Assembly: GCF_000014185.1 (NCBI RefSeq)
Contig: NC_008148.1
Location: forward strand, 62,001 to 126,000
Source of the DNA: Rubrobacter xylanophilus DSM 9941
GTDB taxonomy: Bacteria; Actinomycetota; Rubrobacteria; Rubrobacterales; Rubrobacteraceae
Length of the DNA stretch: 64,000 nt
Reading direction: 5' to 3'
Shown: positions 51,800 through 61,733 of the stretch, piece after piece
How positions within the stretch are numbered: the first letter of the stretch is position 1
How the letters are laid out: every line of letters starts with the position of its first letter
Program-made: the position numbers and the translations under genes
Notes under the pieces: generated by a model
Seen by the model: the letters and a program-made list of their open reading frames with translations, nothing else
What the model was told of the DNA's origin: nothing
Databases searched by the model: none

Positions 51800-52957
51800 G
51801 TGGAGATCTACCTGGACTACAACGCCACCACCCCGCTCGACGAGCGGGTGCTCGAGGCGATGCTCCCGTACCTCCGGGAGCGCTTCGGCAACCCGGCCTC
51901 CGCCGCCCACCCCTTCGGCTGGGAGGCGCAGGCCGCCACGGAGCTCGCCCGGGAGGAGCTCGCCGGGGCGATAGGCGCCTCCCCCGAGGAGATCCTCTTC
52001 ACCTCCGGCGCCACCGAGTCGGACAACTGGGCCCTCAAGGGCCTTCTGCGCCCCGGCGACCACCTGGTCACCGCCGCCACCGAGCACGAGGCGGTGCTGG
52101 AGGCGGCGCGCTCCCTCTCCCGCGCCGGCGTGCGGGTCACGGTGCTCCCGGTGGACGGGCGCGGCGTGGTGCGCCCGGAGGCGCTGCGCGAGGCGCTCTC
52201 GCCGGAGACCCGCCTCGTCTCGGTCATGCTCGCCAACAACGAGACCGGGACGCTCAACCCCGTCCGCGAGCTCGCCGAGGTCGCTCACGAGCGCGGCGTC
52301 CCCCTCCACACCGACGCGGCGCAGGCGCTGGGCAAGGTGCCGGTGGACGTCGGGAGGCTGGGCGTGGACCTGATGAGCCTCTCCGCGCACAAGTGCTACG
52401 GCCCGAAGGGCGTCGGCGCTCTGTACGTCCGGCGGCGGCCGCACCCCGGCGTCCGCAGGGTCCGCCCGCTCCCGCTGCTCGACGGCGGCGGACAGGAGCG
52501 GGGGCTGCGCAGCGGCACCCTGAACGTCCCCGGGATCGTGGGCTTCGGCCGCGCCGCGGCGCTCGCGGCGGAGGCGCTGCCGGAGGAGGCGCGCAGGATC
52601 TCCTCCCTGCGCGAGGCCCTCTTTGAGGGGCTGCGCGCCGGCGTTCCGGGGCTGCGCCTGAACGGCCATCCCGACCTCCGGCTGCCCAATACCCTCAACG
52701 TCTCCTTCCCCGGCGTGGAGGTGGGGGAGCTGCTCGGCGCCGTGCCGGAGGTCGCCGCCTCGGCGGGCTCTGCCTGCGCCTCCCTGCGAGCCGGCCCCTC
52801 GCACGTGCTCGAGGCCATGGGCGCCGTTCGGGAGGACTGGGCCGCCGTGCGCTTCAGCCTGGGGCGCTTCACCACCCGCGAGGAGGTGGAGCGGGCCGCG
52901 GAGCTGGTGGTGCGGGCCTGGCGAGGGCTCGCCGTCTCCGGCGCCCCCAACCCCTAG
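51800..52957 (+). CDS. Cysteine desulfurase (NifS/IscS-like)
   Basis: 385 residues, PLP enzyme. N-terminal YLDYNATTPLDERVLEAM, PLP Lys in SLSAHKCYGPKGVGALY, catalytic Cys in SAGSACASLRAGP. It supplies sulfur for Fe-S clusters; in this operon the likely client is NadA, as with NifS-like genes beside nad genes in other bacteria. GTG 51800 follows GAGAGGAGG. Confidence 0.93.
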   Translation: MEIYLDYNATTPLDERVLEAMLPYLRERFGNPASAAHPFGWEAQAATELAREELAGAIGASPEEILFTSGATESDNWALKGLLRPGDHLVTAATEHEAVLEAARSLSRAGVRVTVLPVDGRGVVRPEALREALSPETRLVSVMLANNETGTLNPVRELAEVAHERGVPLHTDAAQALGKVPVDVGRLGVDLMSLSAHKCYGPKGVGALYVRRRPHPGVRRVRPLPLLDGGGQERGLRSGTLNVPGIVGFGRAAALAAEALPEEARRISSLREALFEGLRAGVPGLRLNGHPDLRLPNTLNVSFPGVEVGELLGAVPEVAASAGSACASLRAGPSHVLEAMGAVREDWAAVRFSLGRFTTREEVERAAELVVRAWRGLAVSGAPNP

Positions 52958-53706
52958 AACGGGTAGGCGACCACCCCCAGGGCGCCCAGCGCGTACCACG
53001 TTCCGAAGCCCATGCCCAGCACGCCCAGCGCGGGCGCCACCCGCTCGAAGTTGCGCCCCACCGGACCGCCCGCGATCGCCAGCCCGAAGGCGGTGGAGAG
53101 CAGCGCCATGGAGAGCGCGGTTCCGACGGCGAACAGCAGCAGTGCCGCCGCGGCCTCGGCTCTCTCCGGGATGGTGGAGAGCAGCAGCAACGTGAGGCCG
53201 CCCGAGCCGCCGACGCCGTGGACCAGCCCGATGGCGTATGCCGAGAGCGGGGTGTGCAGGGGCGAGGCGTGGTCGTGATCGTGGGAGCGGTGCCCGGCGT
53301 GGGAGTGGAGGTGGCGGTGCACCTCGCCGTCGTGCTCGTGGGCGTGGGCGTGGAACATCCCCCGGCGCCACCGCAGCAGCAGCCTCGCCGCCAGGAGCAC
53401 GATGATCCCGCCGATGGCCACCTCCGCGCCCTGCTGGACCGGCTCGGGAAGGTGGCGTCCCAGCAGTACGAGCGGAAGCCCCACCAGGATCAAGGTCGTT
53501 CCGTGCCCGAGTCCCCAGCAGAGCCCCATCGACATCGCCCGCCGCGTCCGCCGGCGCTCCTTCTCCGAGGCGATGAGCGTGGTGACCGCGGCCAGATGAT
53601 CCGGATCTGTGGCGTGCCTCAGGCCCAGCACCAGGCTGAGGAGCAAAACGACGAGCACCCCCGAACCGTGCATGAACCCCTCGAGCCAGGCGTCTATCTC
53701 CGCCAA
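52954..53706 (-). CDS. Nickel/cobalt transporter (NiCoT/NicO type)
   Basis: 250 residues, six helices. The metal-site helix reads LGLRHATDPDHLAAVTTLI (HxxxxDH). A His-rich cytoplasmic loop (residues about 117-148) probably binds Ni or Co. TTG 53706 has AAGGAGG. It overlaps the desulfurase end by 4 nt. Whether it imports or exports is not clear. Confidence 0.88.
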   Translation of the reverse strand: MAEIDAWLEGFMHGSGVLVVLLLSLVLGLRHATDPDHLAAVTTLIASEKERRRTRRAMSMGLCWGLGHGTTLILVGLPLVLLGRHLPEPVQQGAEVAIGGIIVLLAARLLLRWRRGMFHAHAHEHDGEVHRHLHSHAGHRSHDHDHASPLHTPLSAYAIGLVHGVGGSGGLTLLLLSTIPERAEAAAALLLFAVGTALSMALLSTAFGLAIAGGPVGRNFERVAPALGVLGMGFGTWYALGALGVVAYPF

Positions 53707-54060
53707 CGCTTGCCTCCTTACACGCTCTCTTCAGCCGCTCCCGGCGCCAGCGGGCGCGCGTACGTGGGAAGTCTAGGCTCTCTCTCCCCGCGGGTCTACC
53801 CCGGCAGACACGTTGCTTGATGTTATTGTAGCGATTTGAAATCGGTGGATTGGGAGCTTTTGCCGTGCTAGACTAGGTTCCACCTTGGCAGGAAGGGATC
53901 ACCGGCCATACGGATGTGTATGTGGTTTACATGGGTTTGCGGCGGTGGGGGTTCTCTTTGTGAACTACCCCTTCGTGAAGCTCTGGCGGCCGGTTGGTCC
54001 TTGGCGTAGGAGCTCGCGGGCTTCCGCGGCGAGTGAGGGGCGTTAGGGAAAGGAGGGCAG
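53707..54060. other. Control region upstream of the cox operon
   Basis: No gene is seen in 354 nt. TAGACT (53869-53874) could be a -10 box, giving a leader of about 180 nt before coxS. In that leader CATAC-GGATGT-GTATG (53907-53922) is a perfect small hairpin or operator. The leader is GT-rich and uneven in composition, and could hold a regulatory RNA. AGGAGG precedes the coxS GTG. Confidence 0.4.
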
Positions 54061-54546
54061 GTGCGAAGAATCAGGGTGACCGTGGACGGCAGGGCCCATG
54101 AACACGAGGTGGAGCCGAGGCTCCTGCTGATCCACTACCTCAGGGAGGTACTCGGCATCGGGGGGGCCCACGTGGGCTGCGACACCTCCAACTGCGGGGC
54201 CTGCACGGTGCTGATGGACGGTGAGTCGGTAAAGAGCTGCACGGTTCTGGCGGTGCAGGCCGACGGGCACGAGATCACCACCGTGCAGGGTCTCGCCGGG
54301 GACGGCGGCTGGCACCCGGTGCAGAAGGCCTTCCACGAGGCCCACGGGCTGCAGTGCGGCTACTGCACGCCGGGCATGATCATGGCGGCCGTGAGCCTGC
54401 TGAGGGAGAACCCGGACCCCTCCGAGCAGGAGATCCGGGAGGGGCTCGAGGGCAACCTGTGCCGCTGCACCGGTTACGAGAACATCGTCAGGGCCGTCCA
54501 GCAGGCCGCGCGCGAGATGCGGGGTCAGGCCGTGGCGGCCTCGTGA
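54061..54546 (+). CDS. coxS: CO-dehydrogenase-like small subunit, two [2Fe-2S] clusters
   Basis: 161 residues. N-terminal plant-type cluster Cys in [16 protein letters not shown] with a further Cys in [10 protein letters not shown]-terminal cluster in [11 protein letters not shown] and NLCRCTGY. It passes electrons from the Mo site to FAD. The GTG start follows AGGAGG. First gene of the cox operon, gene order S-L-M. Confidence 0.95.
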   Translation: MRRIRVTVDGRAHEHEVEPRLLLIHYLREVLGIGGAHVGCDTSNCGACTVLMDGESVKSCTVLAVQADGHEITTVQGLAGDGGWHPVQKAFHEAHGLQCGYCTPGMIMAAVSLLRENPDPSEQEIREGLEGNLCRCTGYENIVRAVQQAAREMRGQAVAAS

Positions 54547-54562
54547 GAGAGGGGGTGGTGGG

Positions 54563-57007
54563 ATGACCGAGACAGCCCAGAGGTACGTCGGCGGCGGCGT
54601 GCTCCGCAAGGAGGACCCGGCGCTCGTGACCGGGCGGGCCACCTGGACGGACAACATAAAGCTGCCCGGGATGCTGCACTTCGCGCTGGTGCGCAGCCCC
54701 ATGGCCCACGCGAAGATAAACCGGATCGACGTCTCGGCGGCCCGGGAGCAGCCCGGGGTCGTGGCCGTCTTCACGGCCGAGGATCTCAAGGACGAGTGGG
54801 CCGCTCCCATCCCCTGCGGCTGGCAGGTGACCGAGGATCTGCGGGTTCCCGAGCACTGGCCGCTCACCGGCGACAAGGTCCGCTACCTGGGGGATCCGGT
54901 CGCGGTGGTGGTGGCCGAGGACCGGTATGCGGCCAAGGATGCCCTGGAGTTCGTCGAGGTGGACTACGAGCCGCTGGACGTGGTCACCGACATGCAGGAG
55001 GCCCTCAAGGAGGGGGCCCCGTTGGTGCACGAGGAGCTCGGCACCAACGAGTGCTACACCTGGCCGATGCAGAACGGGGACATCGACGAGGCCTTCGGCA
55101 GGGCCGACGTGGTGGTCAAGGAGCGCTACATCCAGCAGCGGCTCATCCCCAACGCCATCGAGCCGCGGGCGGTCGTCGCCCAGCCCGAGCCCGGCGGGTC
55201 CTTCACCGTCTACTCCTCCACGCAGGTGCCCCACATCCTCAAGAGCGTGCTCTCCGCGATCTGCGGGGTGCCCGAGCACCGGCTGCGGGTGGTGGCGCCG
55301 GACGTGGGCGGGGGGTTCGGCTCCAAGCTCAACGTCTACCCGGAGGAGGCCCTGGCGCTGGCGCTCTCCCGCAGGCTCGGGGTGCCGGTCAAGTGGGTCG
55401 AGGAGCGCTCCGAGAACTACCTGGCCACCGTCCACGGGCGTGACCAGATCCAGGACATCGAGGTCGCGGCCACCAGCGACGGCAAGATCCTGGGGATGAA
55501 GGTGGAGCTGCTGGCGGACATGGGGGCCTACCTGCAGCTCGGCACCACCGTCGTGCCGCTGCTGGGGGCGTTCATGTACCCCGGGCTCTACGACTTCGAC
55601 GCCTACTCCTTCAAGTGCACCGCGGTCTACACCAACAAGACGCCGACGGACGCCTACCGGGGGGCAGGGCGCCCCGAGGCGGCCTACGCCGTCGAGCGGA
55701 TAGTCGACGCGCTGGCCCGCCGCCTCGGCATGGACCCGGCGGAGGTCCGCAGGAAGAACTTCCACCCGCCCTTCGACGAGCCGCGCACCCAGCCCGCGGG
55801 CATCCAGTACGACTCCGGCAACTACGAGATGGTCCTCGACCGGGTGATGGAGCTCGCGGACTACGAGGGGCTGCGGGAGGAGCAGCGCAGGAGGCGGGAG
55901 GCCGGGGACCCGGTGCAGCTTGGAATCGGCTTCTCCACCTACACCGAGATCTGCGGCATCGCCCCCTCACAGGTGGCCGCGGCCCTGGGTGGCGGCGGCG
56001 CCGGCTGGGAGGCGGCCTCCGTGCGGGTGCTCTCCAGCGGCAAGGTGGAGGTGGTGACCGGCACCTCGCCGCACGGCCAGGGACACGTCACCAGCTGGTC
56101 GCAGATAGCCGCCGACGCCCTGGGCGTCTCCCCGGACGACGTTGAGGTGATCCACGGCGACACCGACTCGGCGCCCTGGGGCCGGGACACCTACGGCTCA
56201 AGGAGCCTCCCCGTGGGCGGCGTGGCCGTCTACCTCGCGGCCCAGAAGGTCGTCGAGAAGGCCAAGAAGATAGCGGCGCACATGCTGGAGGCCGCCGAGG
56301 GCGACATAGAGTTCGAGGGCGGGCGCTTCTCGGTGCGGGGCTCCCCCGACCGCAACGTCACCCTCCAGCAGGTGGCCGGAGCCGCCTTCCTGGCCGCGGA
56401 TCTGCCCGAGGGTATGGAGCCCGGCCTCTCTGCGGAGACCTTCTTCGACCCGCCGAACTTCACCTTCCCGTTCGGGGCCCACATCTGCGTGGTGGAGGTG
56501 GATACCGAGACCGGCAAGGTGAGAATAAGGGACTACTTCGCCGTGGACGACTGCGGTCCGGTGGTCAACCCGCAGATAGTGGACGGGCAGCTGCACGGCG
56601 GGATAGCCCAGGGCGTGGCCCAGGCTCTTTATGAGGAGGCCGTCTACGACGAGGACGGCAACCTGGTCACCGGCTCCATGGTCGACTACCTGGTCCCCGG
56701 CGCGCCCGAGGTTCCGCGCTACACCCTGGAGCGCACGGTGACCCCCTCGCCCTCCAACCCCATGGGGGTGAAGGGCGTCGGCGAGGCCGGGACCATCGGC
56801 TCGCCGCCGGCGGTCATAAACGCCGTCATCGACGCGCTCTCCCACCTCGGGGTCACCCACATAGACATGCCCGCCACCCCCGCCCGCGTCTGGCAGGCCA
56901 TCCAGGAGGCCCGGGGCCGGGAGGCCAGCGCCGGCGAGGCCAGCCGCACCGGGCGTCCGGCGCAGGCGCCGGACCACGAGGAGCACCCGGGAGGTGAGTC
57001 GCTGTGA
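54563..57007 (+). CDS. coxL: Form II CO-dehydrogenase-like large subunit (Mo-cofactor protein)
   Basis: 814 residues, xanthine oxidase family. The active-site loop reads AYRGAGR (about residues 364-370), the form II pattern, not the AYXCSFR of proven Cu-Mo CO dehydrogenases. Moco-site motifs such as GGGFGSK, the GSRSLPVGG region and [15 protein letters not shown] are present. The substrate may be CO at low rate or another small aldehyde or heterocycle. Confidence 0.94.
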   Translation: MTETAQRYVGGGVLRKEDPALVTGRATWTDNIKLPGMLHFALVRSPMAHAKINRIDVSAAREQPGVVAVFTAEDLKDEWAAPIPCGWQVTEDLRVPEHWPLTGDKVRYLGDPVAVVVAEDRYAAKDALEFVEVDYEPLDVVTDMQEALKEGAPLVHEELGTNECYTWPMQNGDIDEAFGRADVVVKERYIQQRLIPNAIEPRAVVAQPEPGGSFTVYSSTQVPHILKSVLSAICGVPEHRLRVVAPDVGGGFGSKLNVYPEEALALALSRRLGVPVKWVEERSENYLATVHGRDQIQDIEVAATSDGKILGMKVELLADMGAYLQLGTTVVPLLGAFMYPGLYDFDAYSFKCTAVYTNKTPTDAYRGAGRPEAAYAVERIVDALARRLGMDPAEVRRKNFHPPFDEPRTQPAGIQYDSGNYEMVLDRVMELADYEGLREEQRRRREAGDPVQLGIGFSTYTEICGIAPSQVAAALGGGGAGWEAASVRVLSSGKVEVVTGTSPHGQGHVTSWSQIAADALGVSPDDVEVIHGDTDSAPWGRDTYGSRSLPVGGVAVYLAAQKVVEKAKKIAAHMLEAAEGDIEFEGGRFSVRGSPDRNVTLQQVAGAAFLAADLPEGMEPGLSAETFFDPPNFTFPFGAHICVVEVDTETGKVRIRDYFAVDDCGPVVNPQIVDGQLHGGIAQGVAQALYEEAVYDEDGNLVTGSMVDYLVPGAPEVPRYTLERTVTPSPSNPMGVKGVGEAGTIGSPPAVINAVIDALSHLGVTHIDMPATPARVWQAIQEARGREASAGEASRTGRPAQAPDHEEHPGGESL

Positions 57008-57855
57008 TTCCGCTCAAGTTCGACTACGAGGTCGCCGAGTCGGTCGACCACGCCATAGAGCTTCTGGGAGAGCACGGCGAGGAGGCCAAGCTCCTGGCCG
57101 GCGGGCACAGCCTGCTGCCGATAATGAAGCTCCGGCTCGCCGCCCCGGCGGTCCTGGTGGACATCGGGCGCCTCTCCGACCTCTCCTACGTGAGGGACGC
57201 CGGGGACCACATCGCCATCGGGGCGCTCACCCGCCACGCCGACGTGGAGCACGACCGGCTCCTGCAGGAGCAGTGCGGCCTTCTGGCCTACACCGCGAGC
57301 CTGGTCGGCGACCCGCAGGTGCGGCACCGGGGCACCATCGGCGGCTCCGTGGCCCACGGGGACCCGGCCTCCGACCTGCCGAGCGTGCTGCTCGCGCTGG
57401 ACGCCGACTTCGTGGTGCGGGGCTCCGGCGGGGAGCGCACCGTCGCCGCCCGCGACTTCTTCCAGGACTACCTGCAGACCGCCCTCGCCCCGGACGAGGT
57501 GCTCACCGAGATCCGGGTGCCCAAGCTGGGGCCGAACGCGGGCTGGGCCTACCAGAAGTTCAACCGGCGGGCGCAGGACTGGGCCGTCGTGGGGGTCGCG
57601 GCGGTCGTCGAGCGCCAAAACGGCTCCATCTCCTCCGCGCGCGTCGGGCTGACCAACATGGGCTCCACGCCGCTCAGGGCGTCGGCGGTGGAGAGCGCGC
57701 TCTCCGGGGCGGACGCTGGCTCGGTCGCCGAGGCGGCGCAGAGCGCCGCCGAGGGGACCAGCCCCGCCTCGGACATCGCGGCCTCGGCCGAGTTCCGCCA
57801 GCACCTGGCCCGGGTGCTGACGCGGAGGGCTCTGGAGGAGGCGCTCTCCCGTTGA
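57004..57855 (+). CDS. coxM: CO-dehydrogenase-like medium subunit, FAD-binding
   Basis: 283 residues. FAD-binding motifs: LLAGGHSLLPIMKLR and HRGTIGGSVAHGDPASDLPS (TIGG). The GTG start overlaps coxL by 4 nt. The C-terminal CoxM domain is complete. Confidence 0.95.
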   Translation: MIPLKFDYEVAESVDHAIELLGEHGEEAKLLAGGHSLLPIMKLRLAAPAVLVDIGRLSDLSYVRDAGDHIAIGALTRHADVEHDRLLQEQCGLLAYTASLVGDPQVRHRGTIGGSVAHGDPASDLPSVLLALDADFVVRGSGGERTVAARDFFQDYLQTALAPDEVLTEIRVPKLGPNAGWAYQKFNRRAQDWAVVGVAAVVERQNGSISSARVGLTNMGSTPLRASAVESALSGADAGSVAEAAQSAAEGTSPASDIAASAEFRQHLARVLTRRALEEALSR

Positions 57856-58796
57856 GCGAGCCCCGCAACGGACGCCGGGGGGCGCTGCCCCCCGGCGTTT
57901 CCTCTGCCGGTGATCTCAGGGAGCTGCTGCGTCGGTTCGACTACCTGGCCGACGAGGGGCTGGCCACGGCCATCTTTTTGGCCCTCAGGCTGGGCCGGCC
58001 GCTGTTTCTGGAGGGCGAGGCCGGGGTGGGCAAGACCGAGGTCGCGAAGGTGCTCAGCCGGATGCTCGAGACCCCGCTCATCCGGCTGCAGTGCTACGAG
58101 GGCATAGACGTCTACCAGGCCCTCTACGAGTGGGACTACGCCCGCCAGCTCTTGCACATCCGGGCGGCCGAGGCCTTCGGCGGGGCGGAGGACCGGGAGC
58201 GGGTGGAGCGCGACCTGTACAACCGGGAGTTCCTGATCAGCCGGCCGCTCCTGCAGGCGCTTGAGCACGAGGGGCCGAGCCCGCCGGTGCTGCTCATAGA
58301 CGAGGTGGACCGCTCGGACGACGAGTTCGAGGCCTTTCTGCTGGAGATCCTCTCGGACTTCGCGGTGACCATCCCGGAGCTGGGCACCATAAGGGCCGAG
58401 CGGCCCCCGGTGGCGGTCCTCACCTCCAACCGGACCCGCGAGGTGCACGACGCCCTCAAGCGCCGCTGCCTGTACTACTATATCGAGCATCCCTCCTTCG
58501 AGCGGGAGGTGGAGATCGTCCGGCTGCGGGTCCCGGAGGCCGAAGAGAGGCTCGCCCGGCAGGTGGCGGCGGCCGTCCAGCGCCTGAGGGAGATGGACCT
58601 CTACAAGCCCCCCGGCGTGGCCGAGACCCTCGACTGGACCGAGGCGCTGGTGGCGCTGGGGGCCAAGGAGCTCGACGAGAGGCTCGTGCAGGCCACGCTG
58701 GGCTCGGTGCTCAAGTACCACGAGGACCAGCAGCGGGTCGTGGCCTCCGGGCTTGAGGAGCTGCTCGCCGGGGTGGGGAGGATCGCCGGTGGTTGA
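57852..58796 (+). CDS. coxD: MoxR-family AAA+ ATPase (CoxD-like)
   Basis: 314 residues from TTG 57852, which overlaps the coxM stop (TTGA). Walker A FLEGEAGVGKTEVAKVL, Walker B VLLIDEVDRSDDEFE. CoxD helps insert or activate the metal site of CO dehydrogenase together with CoxE. The first about 20 residues (SEPRNGRRGALPPG) are poorly conserved and their DNA forms the terminator-like hairpin. No other in-frame start precedes the conserved part. Confidence 0.9.
   Translation: MSEPRNGRRGALPPGVSSAGDLRELLRRFDYLADEGLATAIFLALRLGRPLFLEGEAGVGKTEVAKVLSRMLETPLIRLQCYEGIDVYQALYEWDYARQLLHIRAAEAFGGAEDRERVERDLYNREFLISRPLLQALEHEGPSPPVLLIDEVDRSDDEFEAFLLEILSDFAVTIPELGTIRAERPPVAVLTSNRTREVHDALKRRCLYYYIEHPSFEREVEIVRLRVPEAEERLARQVAAAVQRLREMDLYKPPGVAETLDWTEALVALGAKELDERLVQATLGSVLKYHEDQQRVVASGLEELLAGVGRIAGG
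57873..57897 (+). terminator. Terminator-like hairpin between coxM and the MoxR gene
   Basis: CGCCGGGGGGC and GCCCCCCGGCG form a perfect 11-bp GC stem with a 3-nt GCT loop, followed by TTTCCTCT. It begins 18 nt after the coxM stop and lies inside the 5' end of the next reading frame. Confidence 0.55.
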
Positions 58797-59931
58797 GGAG
58801 GAACCCGCCCCCCGGATGCTGGAGGCGGCGGTCGCCTTCGGGCGCGTGCTGCGCGGCGCGGGGCTCGCGGTGGGCACCGACCGGCTCGTGGGCTTCGCCC
58901 GGGCGCTCGAGGAGCTGGACGCCGGGCGCCGGGAGGACGTCTACTGGGCCGGGAGGATCACGCTGACCTCCCGCCCGGAGGACATCGAGGTCTACGACCG
59001 GGCCTTCGAGGCCTTCTGGGAGCGGGGCGAGGAGGCCCCCCCGCCGCCGCGAGGGGGGGCCGAGCTCCGCATCCCCGAGCCCGAGGACTCCGTGATGCCG
59101 GCCAAGGAGTCCGTCGAGGCTGACGAGCGGGGCGAGGAGGCGGTCGGGCTGCGCTACAGCCCGGTAGAGGTGCTGCGCAAAAAGGACTTCGCCCTCTACT
59201 CCCCCGAGGAGTTCGCCGAGCTGCAGCGGATGCTCTCCGACCTGCGGCTCTCCGGGGCCCTCCGGCGCACCCGCCGGCTGGAGCCCGCGCGGCGGGGCCG
59301 GCACGACCCCCGCCGCACCATGCGCGGGGCCATGCGCACCGGCGGGGAGACCGTCAGGCACCGCTTCCGGCGGGCCAAGGACCAGCCGCGCAGGGTGGTG
59401 CTCCTGTGCGACGTGTCGGGCTCCATGTCTCCCTACAGCCGGGCGCTGCTGCGCTTTCTGCACGCCGGGGTCATAAGCGGGGCGCGCCTCGAGGCCTTCT
59501 CCGTGGGGACCCGGCTCACCAGGATCACGCGGGAGCTCTCCACCCGCGACCCCGACCGGGCCCTGCGGCAGGCGGCCGGGGCCGTGCGGGACCTCTCGGG
59601 GGGGACCCGTCTCGGGGACGCGCTCAAGGAGTTCGTGGACCGCTGGGGGCAGCGCGGGATGGCCCGCGGGGCCGTGGTGGTCATCCTCTCCGACGGCTGG
59701 GACCGGGGCGACGTGGCGTTGCTCGCCGAGCAGATGCGGCGCATAAGGCGGCTGGCCTACCGTGTGATCTGGGTGAACCCCCTCAAGGCCTCCCCCGGGT
59801 ACCGGCCGCTCGCCGCGGGGATGGCCGCCGCCCTGCCCTACGTGGACGTCTTTCTCTCCGGGCACAACTTCGAGTCCCTGGAGGAGCTGGCCCGCGCCGT
59901 CGCCGAGGCGGCGGGAGACGGCCGGCGGTAA
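58789..59931 (+). CDS. coxE: VWA-domain protein (CoxE-like)
   Basis: 380 residues. The MIDAS motif DVSGSMSPYS lies near residue 207; later VWA segments GGTRLGDALKEF and VVVILSDGWDRGD are intact. An Arg-rich stretch (residues about 155-200) separates the N-terminal domain from VWA. It partners with the MoxR ATPase in maturation. The GTG at 58789 overlaps coxD by 8 nt. Confidence 0.9.
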   Translation: MVEEEPAPRMLEAAVAFGRVLRGAGLAVGTDRLVGFARALEELDAGRREDVYWAGRITLTSRPEDIEVYDRAFEAFWERGEEAPPPPRGGAELRIPEPEDSVMPAKESVEADERGEEAVGLRYSPVEVLRKKDFALYSPEEFAELQRMLSDLRLSGALRRTRRLEPARRGRHDPRRTMRGAMRTGGETVRHRFRRAKDQPRRVVLLCDVSGSMSPYSRALLRFLHAGVISGARLEAFSVGTRLTRITRELSTRDPDRALRQAAGAVRDLSGGTRLGDALKEFVDRWGQRGMARGAVVVILSDGWDRGDVALLAEQMRRIRRLAYRVIWVNPLKASPGYRPLAAGMAAALPYVDVFLSGHNFESLEELARAVAEAAGDGRR

Positions 59932-59995
59932 TAAAATCTTTCTCTGCGGGACAGGAGGCAGGCGGAAGCTCACGAGAGAGGAGGAGGCGCACGCC

Positions 59996-60310
59996 ATGAA
60001 CCCGGTGGTGGAGAGGGTCGCTCGGTGGCGCGAGGAGGACAAGAGGTGCGCCCTGGCCACGGTGGTCAAGGTCGAGCGCTCGGGGCCTTTGGGGCCGGGC
60101 ACCTCGATGGCTGTCAGCGAGGACGGCGAGGTGGTGGGCTCGGTCAGCGGGGGCTGCGTGGAGCCGGCCGTCTACGAGGAGGCCATGAGCGCCATCCAGA
60201 CCGGCGAGCCCAGGCTCCTCACCTACGGCATCTCCGACGAGGAGGCCTTCGGGGTGGGGCTCACCTGCGGCGGGGTGATCCACATCTTCGTCGAGAGGGT
60301 GGACTGGTAG
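59996..60310 (+). CDS. Short XdhC/CoxI-domain protein
   Basis: 104 residues, the N-terminal XdhC_CoxI domain alone: ALATVVKVERSGPLGPGTSM, then GSVSGGCVEPAVYEEA and a metal-site-like LTCGGVIHIFVE. XdhC-type proteins deliver sulfurated Moco to the hydroxylase. ATG 59996 follows GAGAGGAGGAGG. The full-length partner is next, 2 nt away. Confidence 0.88.
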   Translation: MNPVVERVARWREEDKRCALATVVKVERSGPLGPGTSMAVSEDGEVVGSVSGGCVEPAVYEEAMSAIQTGEPRLLTYGISDEEAFGVGLTCGGVIHIFVERVDW

Positions 60311-60312
60311 CG

Positions 60313-61113
60313 ATGGGCGAGCTGCTGGACCGCTGGCGGCGGGCGCTGGAGAGGGAGGAGCCGGTCGCGGTCGCCACCGTGGTGGACGGGCCGGGGCGCG
60401 GGGGCAAGCTGCTGGTGACCCCGGAGGAGCACATCGGCACCGCGGGCGACCCCGACCTGGACCGCGCGATAGTGGAGGCGGCGCGGGGGCTGCTGGAGGG
60501 CGGCAGGACGGAGATGGTCCACCTGGGGCCCCGGGGCCAGCGCAGGATGGACGACGTCTCGGTCTTCATCCAGTCCTTCGCCCCGCCGCCCAGGATGTAC
60601 GTCTTCGGGGCCATAGACTTCGCCTCGGCGGTGGCCCGCATCGGCAAGTTCTTGGGCTACCGGGTGACGGTGTGCGACGCCAGGCCCGTCTTCGCCACGC
60701 GCGAGCGCTTCCCCACCGCCGACGAGGTGGTGGTGGCGTGGCCCGACGAGTTCATAAAGACCGCGCCGGTGGACCGGCGCACGGTGATCTGCGTGCTGAC
60801 CCACGACCCGAAGTTCGACGTGCCGGTGCTGAAGGAGGCGCTGAAGACCGAGGCCGGGTACATCGGGGCTATGGGCAGCCGCCGCACCCACGAGAAGCGG
60901 GCCGCCCGGCTGAGGGAGGAGGGGGTCTCCGAGGAGGAGATGGCCCGCATCTCGAGCCCCATAGGGCTGGACATAGGGGCCAGGACGCCCGAGGAGACGG
61001 CGGTGGCTATAGCGGCCGAGATCATAGCCCTGAGGACCGGGCACCCCGGGGGGAGGCTCGCGGAGCGCTCCGGCCCGATCCACGCCCGCCCGGCCGAAGA
61101 GGCGCGGCGGTGA
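60313..61113 (+). CDS. XdhC/CoxF-type Mo-enzyme maturation protein
   Basis: 266 residues. A reduced N-terminal part (residues 1-85) precedes the Rossmann-type XdhC_C domain: RMYVFGAIDFASAVARIGKFLGYRVTVCDAR, LTHDPKFDVPVL, YIGAMGSRRTHEKRAARL. FGAID replaces the usual FGAGH-type loop. It probably carries Moco to CoxL. It overlaps the next gene by 4 nt. Confidence 0.88.
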   Translation: MGELLDRWRRALEREEPVAVATVVDGPGRGGKLLVTPEEHIGTAGDPDLDRAIVEAARGLLEGGRTEMVHLGPRGQRRMDDVSVFIQSFAPPPRMYVFGAIDFASAVARIGKFLGYRVTVCDARPVFATRERFPTADEVVVAWPDEFIKTAPVDRRTVICVLTHDPKFDVPVLKEALKTEAGYIGAMGSRRTHEKRAARLREEGVSEEEMARISSPIGLDIGARTPEETAVAIAAEIIALRTGHPGGRLAERSGPIHARPAEEARR

Positions 61114-61733
61114 GCGGGGTCTTCGGGGTGCTGCTCGCCGCCGGGGAGGGGAGCCGCTTCGGGGGCGGGAAGCTGCTCGCCCCCTTCCGGGGGCGGCCGC
61201 TGGTGGAGCACGCGCTCCTCGCGCTGCGGGAGGCCCCGCTGGAGGGGGCCGTGGCGGTGGTGGGGGAGGGGGATGCGGAGGGGGTGCGCCGGCTGTGCGG
61301 GGAGCACGGGGTGCGCGTGGTGGAGAACCCCCGCTGGCGGGAGGGGCAGTCCACCTCCGTGCTCGCCGGGATCGGGGCGCTCGGGCCGGAGGCCCGGGCG
61401 GCGGTCGTCCTGCTCGGCGACCAGCCGCTCGTGGGGGCCGGGGCGGTGGACCGGCTCGTCCGGGCCTTCGAGGAGGGGGCGAAGATAGCGGCGGCCACCT
61501 ACGCCGGGAGGGTGCGCAACCCGGTGCTCTTCGCCCGGGAGGTCTGGCCGCTTTTGGAGGAGGAGCTCGCGGGGGACGAGGGTGCCCGGCGCGTGCTGCG
61601 GCGCCACCCCGGGCTGGTGCGCCGGGTGCCGTGCGACGGCGTCGGGGACCCGGCCGACGTGGACACCAGGGAGGATCTGCGGCGGCTCGAGGAGCGGGCC
61701 GCGCGGGGAGAGAGGAGGTTGCCGGCGCGATGA
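61110..61733 (+). CDS. Molybdenum cofactor nucleotidyltransferase (MocA/MobA-like)
   Basis: 207 residues. Nucleotide-binding LLAAGEGSRFGGGKLLAPF at the N-terminus and LLGDQPLVGAGAVDRLV in the middle match MocA-type enzymes, which attach CMP to Moco as needed by xanthine-oxidase-family enzymes. The GTG start overlaps the XdhC gene and the stop overlaps coxG (ATGA). Confidence 0.88.
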   Translation: MSGVFGVLLAAGEGSRFGGGKLLAPFRGRPLVEHALLALREAPLEGAVAVVGEGDAEGVRRLCGEHGVRVVENPRWREGQSTSVLAGIGALGPEARAAVVLLGDQPLVGAGAVDRLVRAFEEGAKIAAATYAGRVRNPVLFAREVWPLLEEELAGDEGARRVLRRHPGLVRRVPCDGVGDPADVDTREDLRRLEERAARGERRLPAR

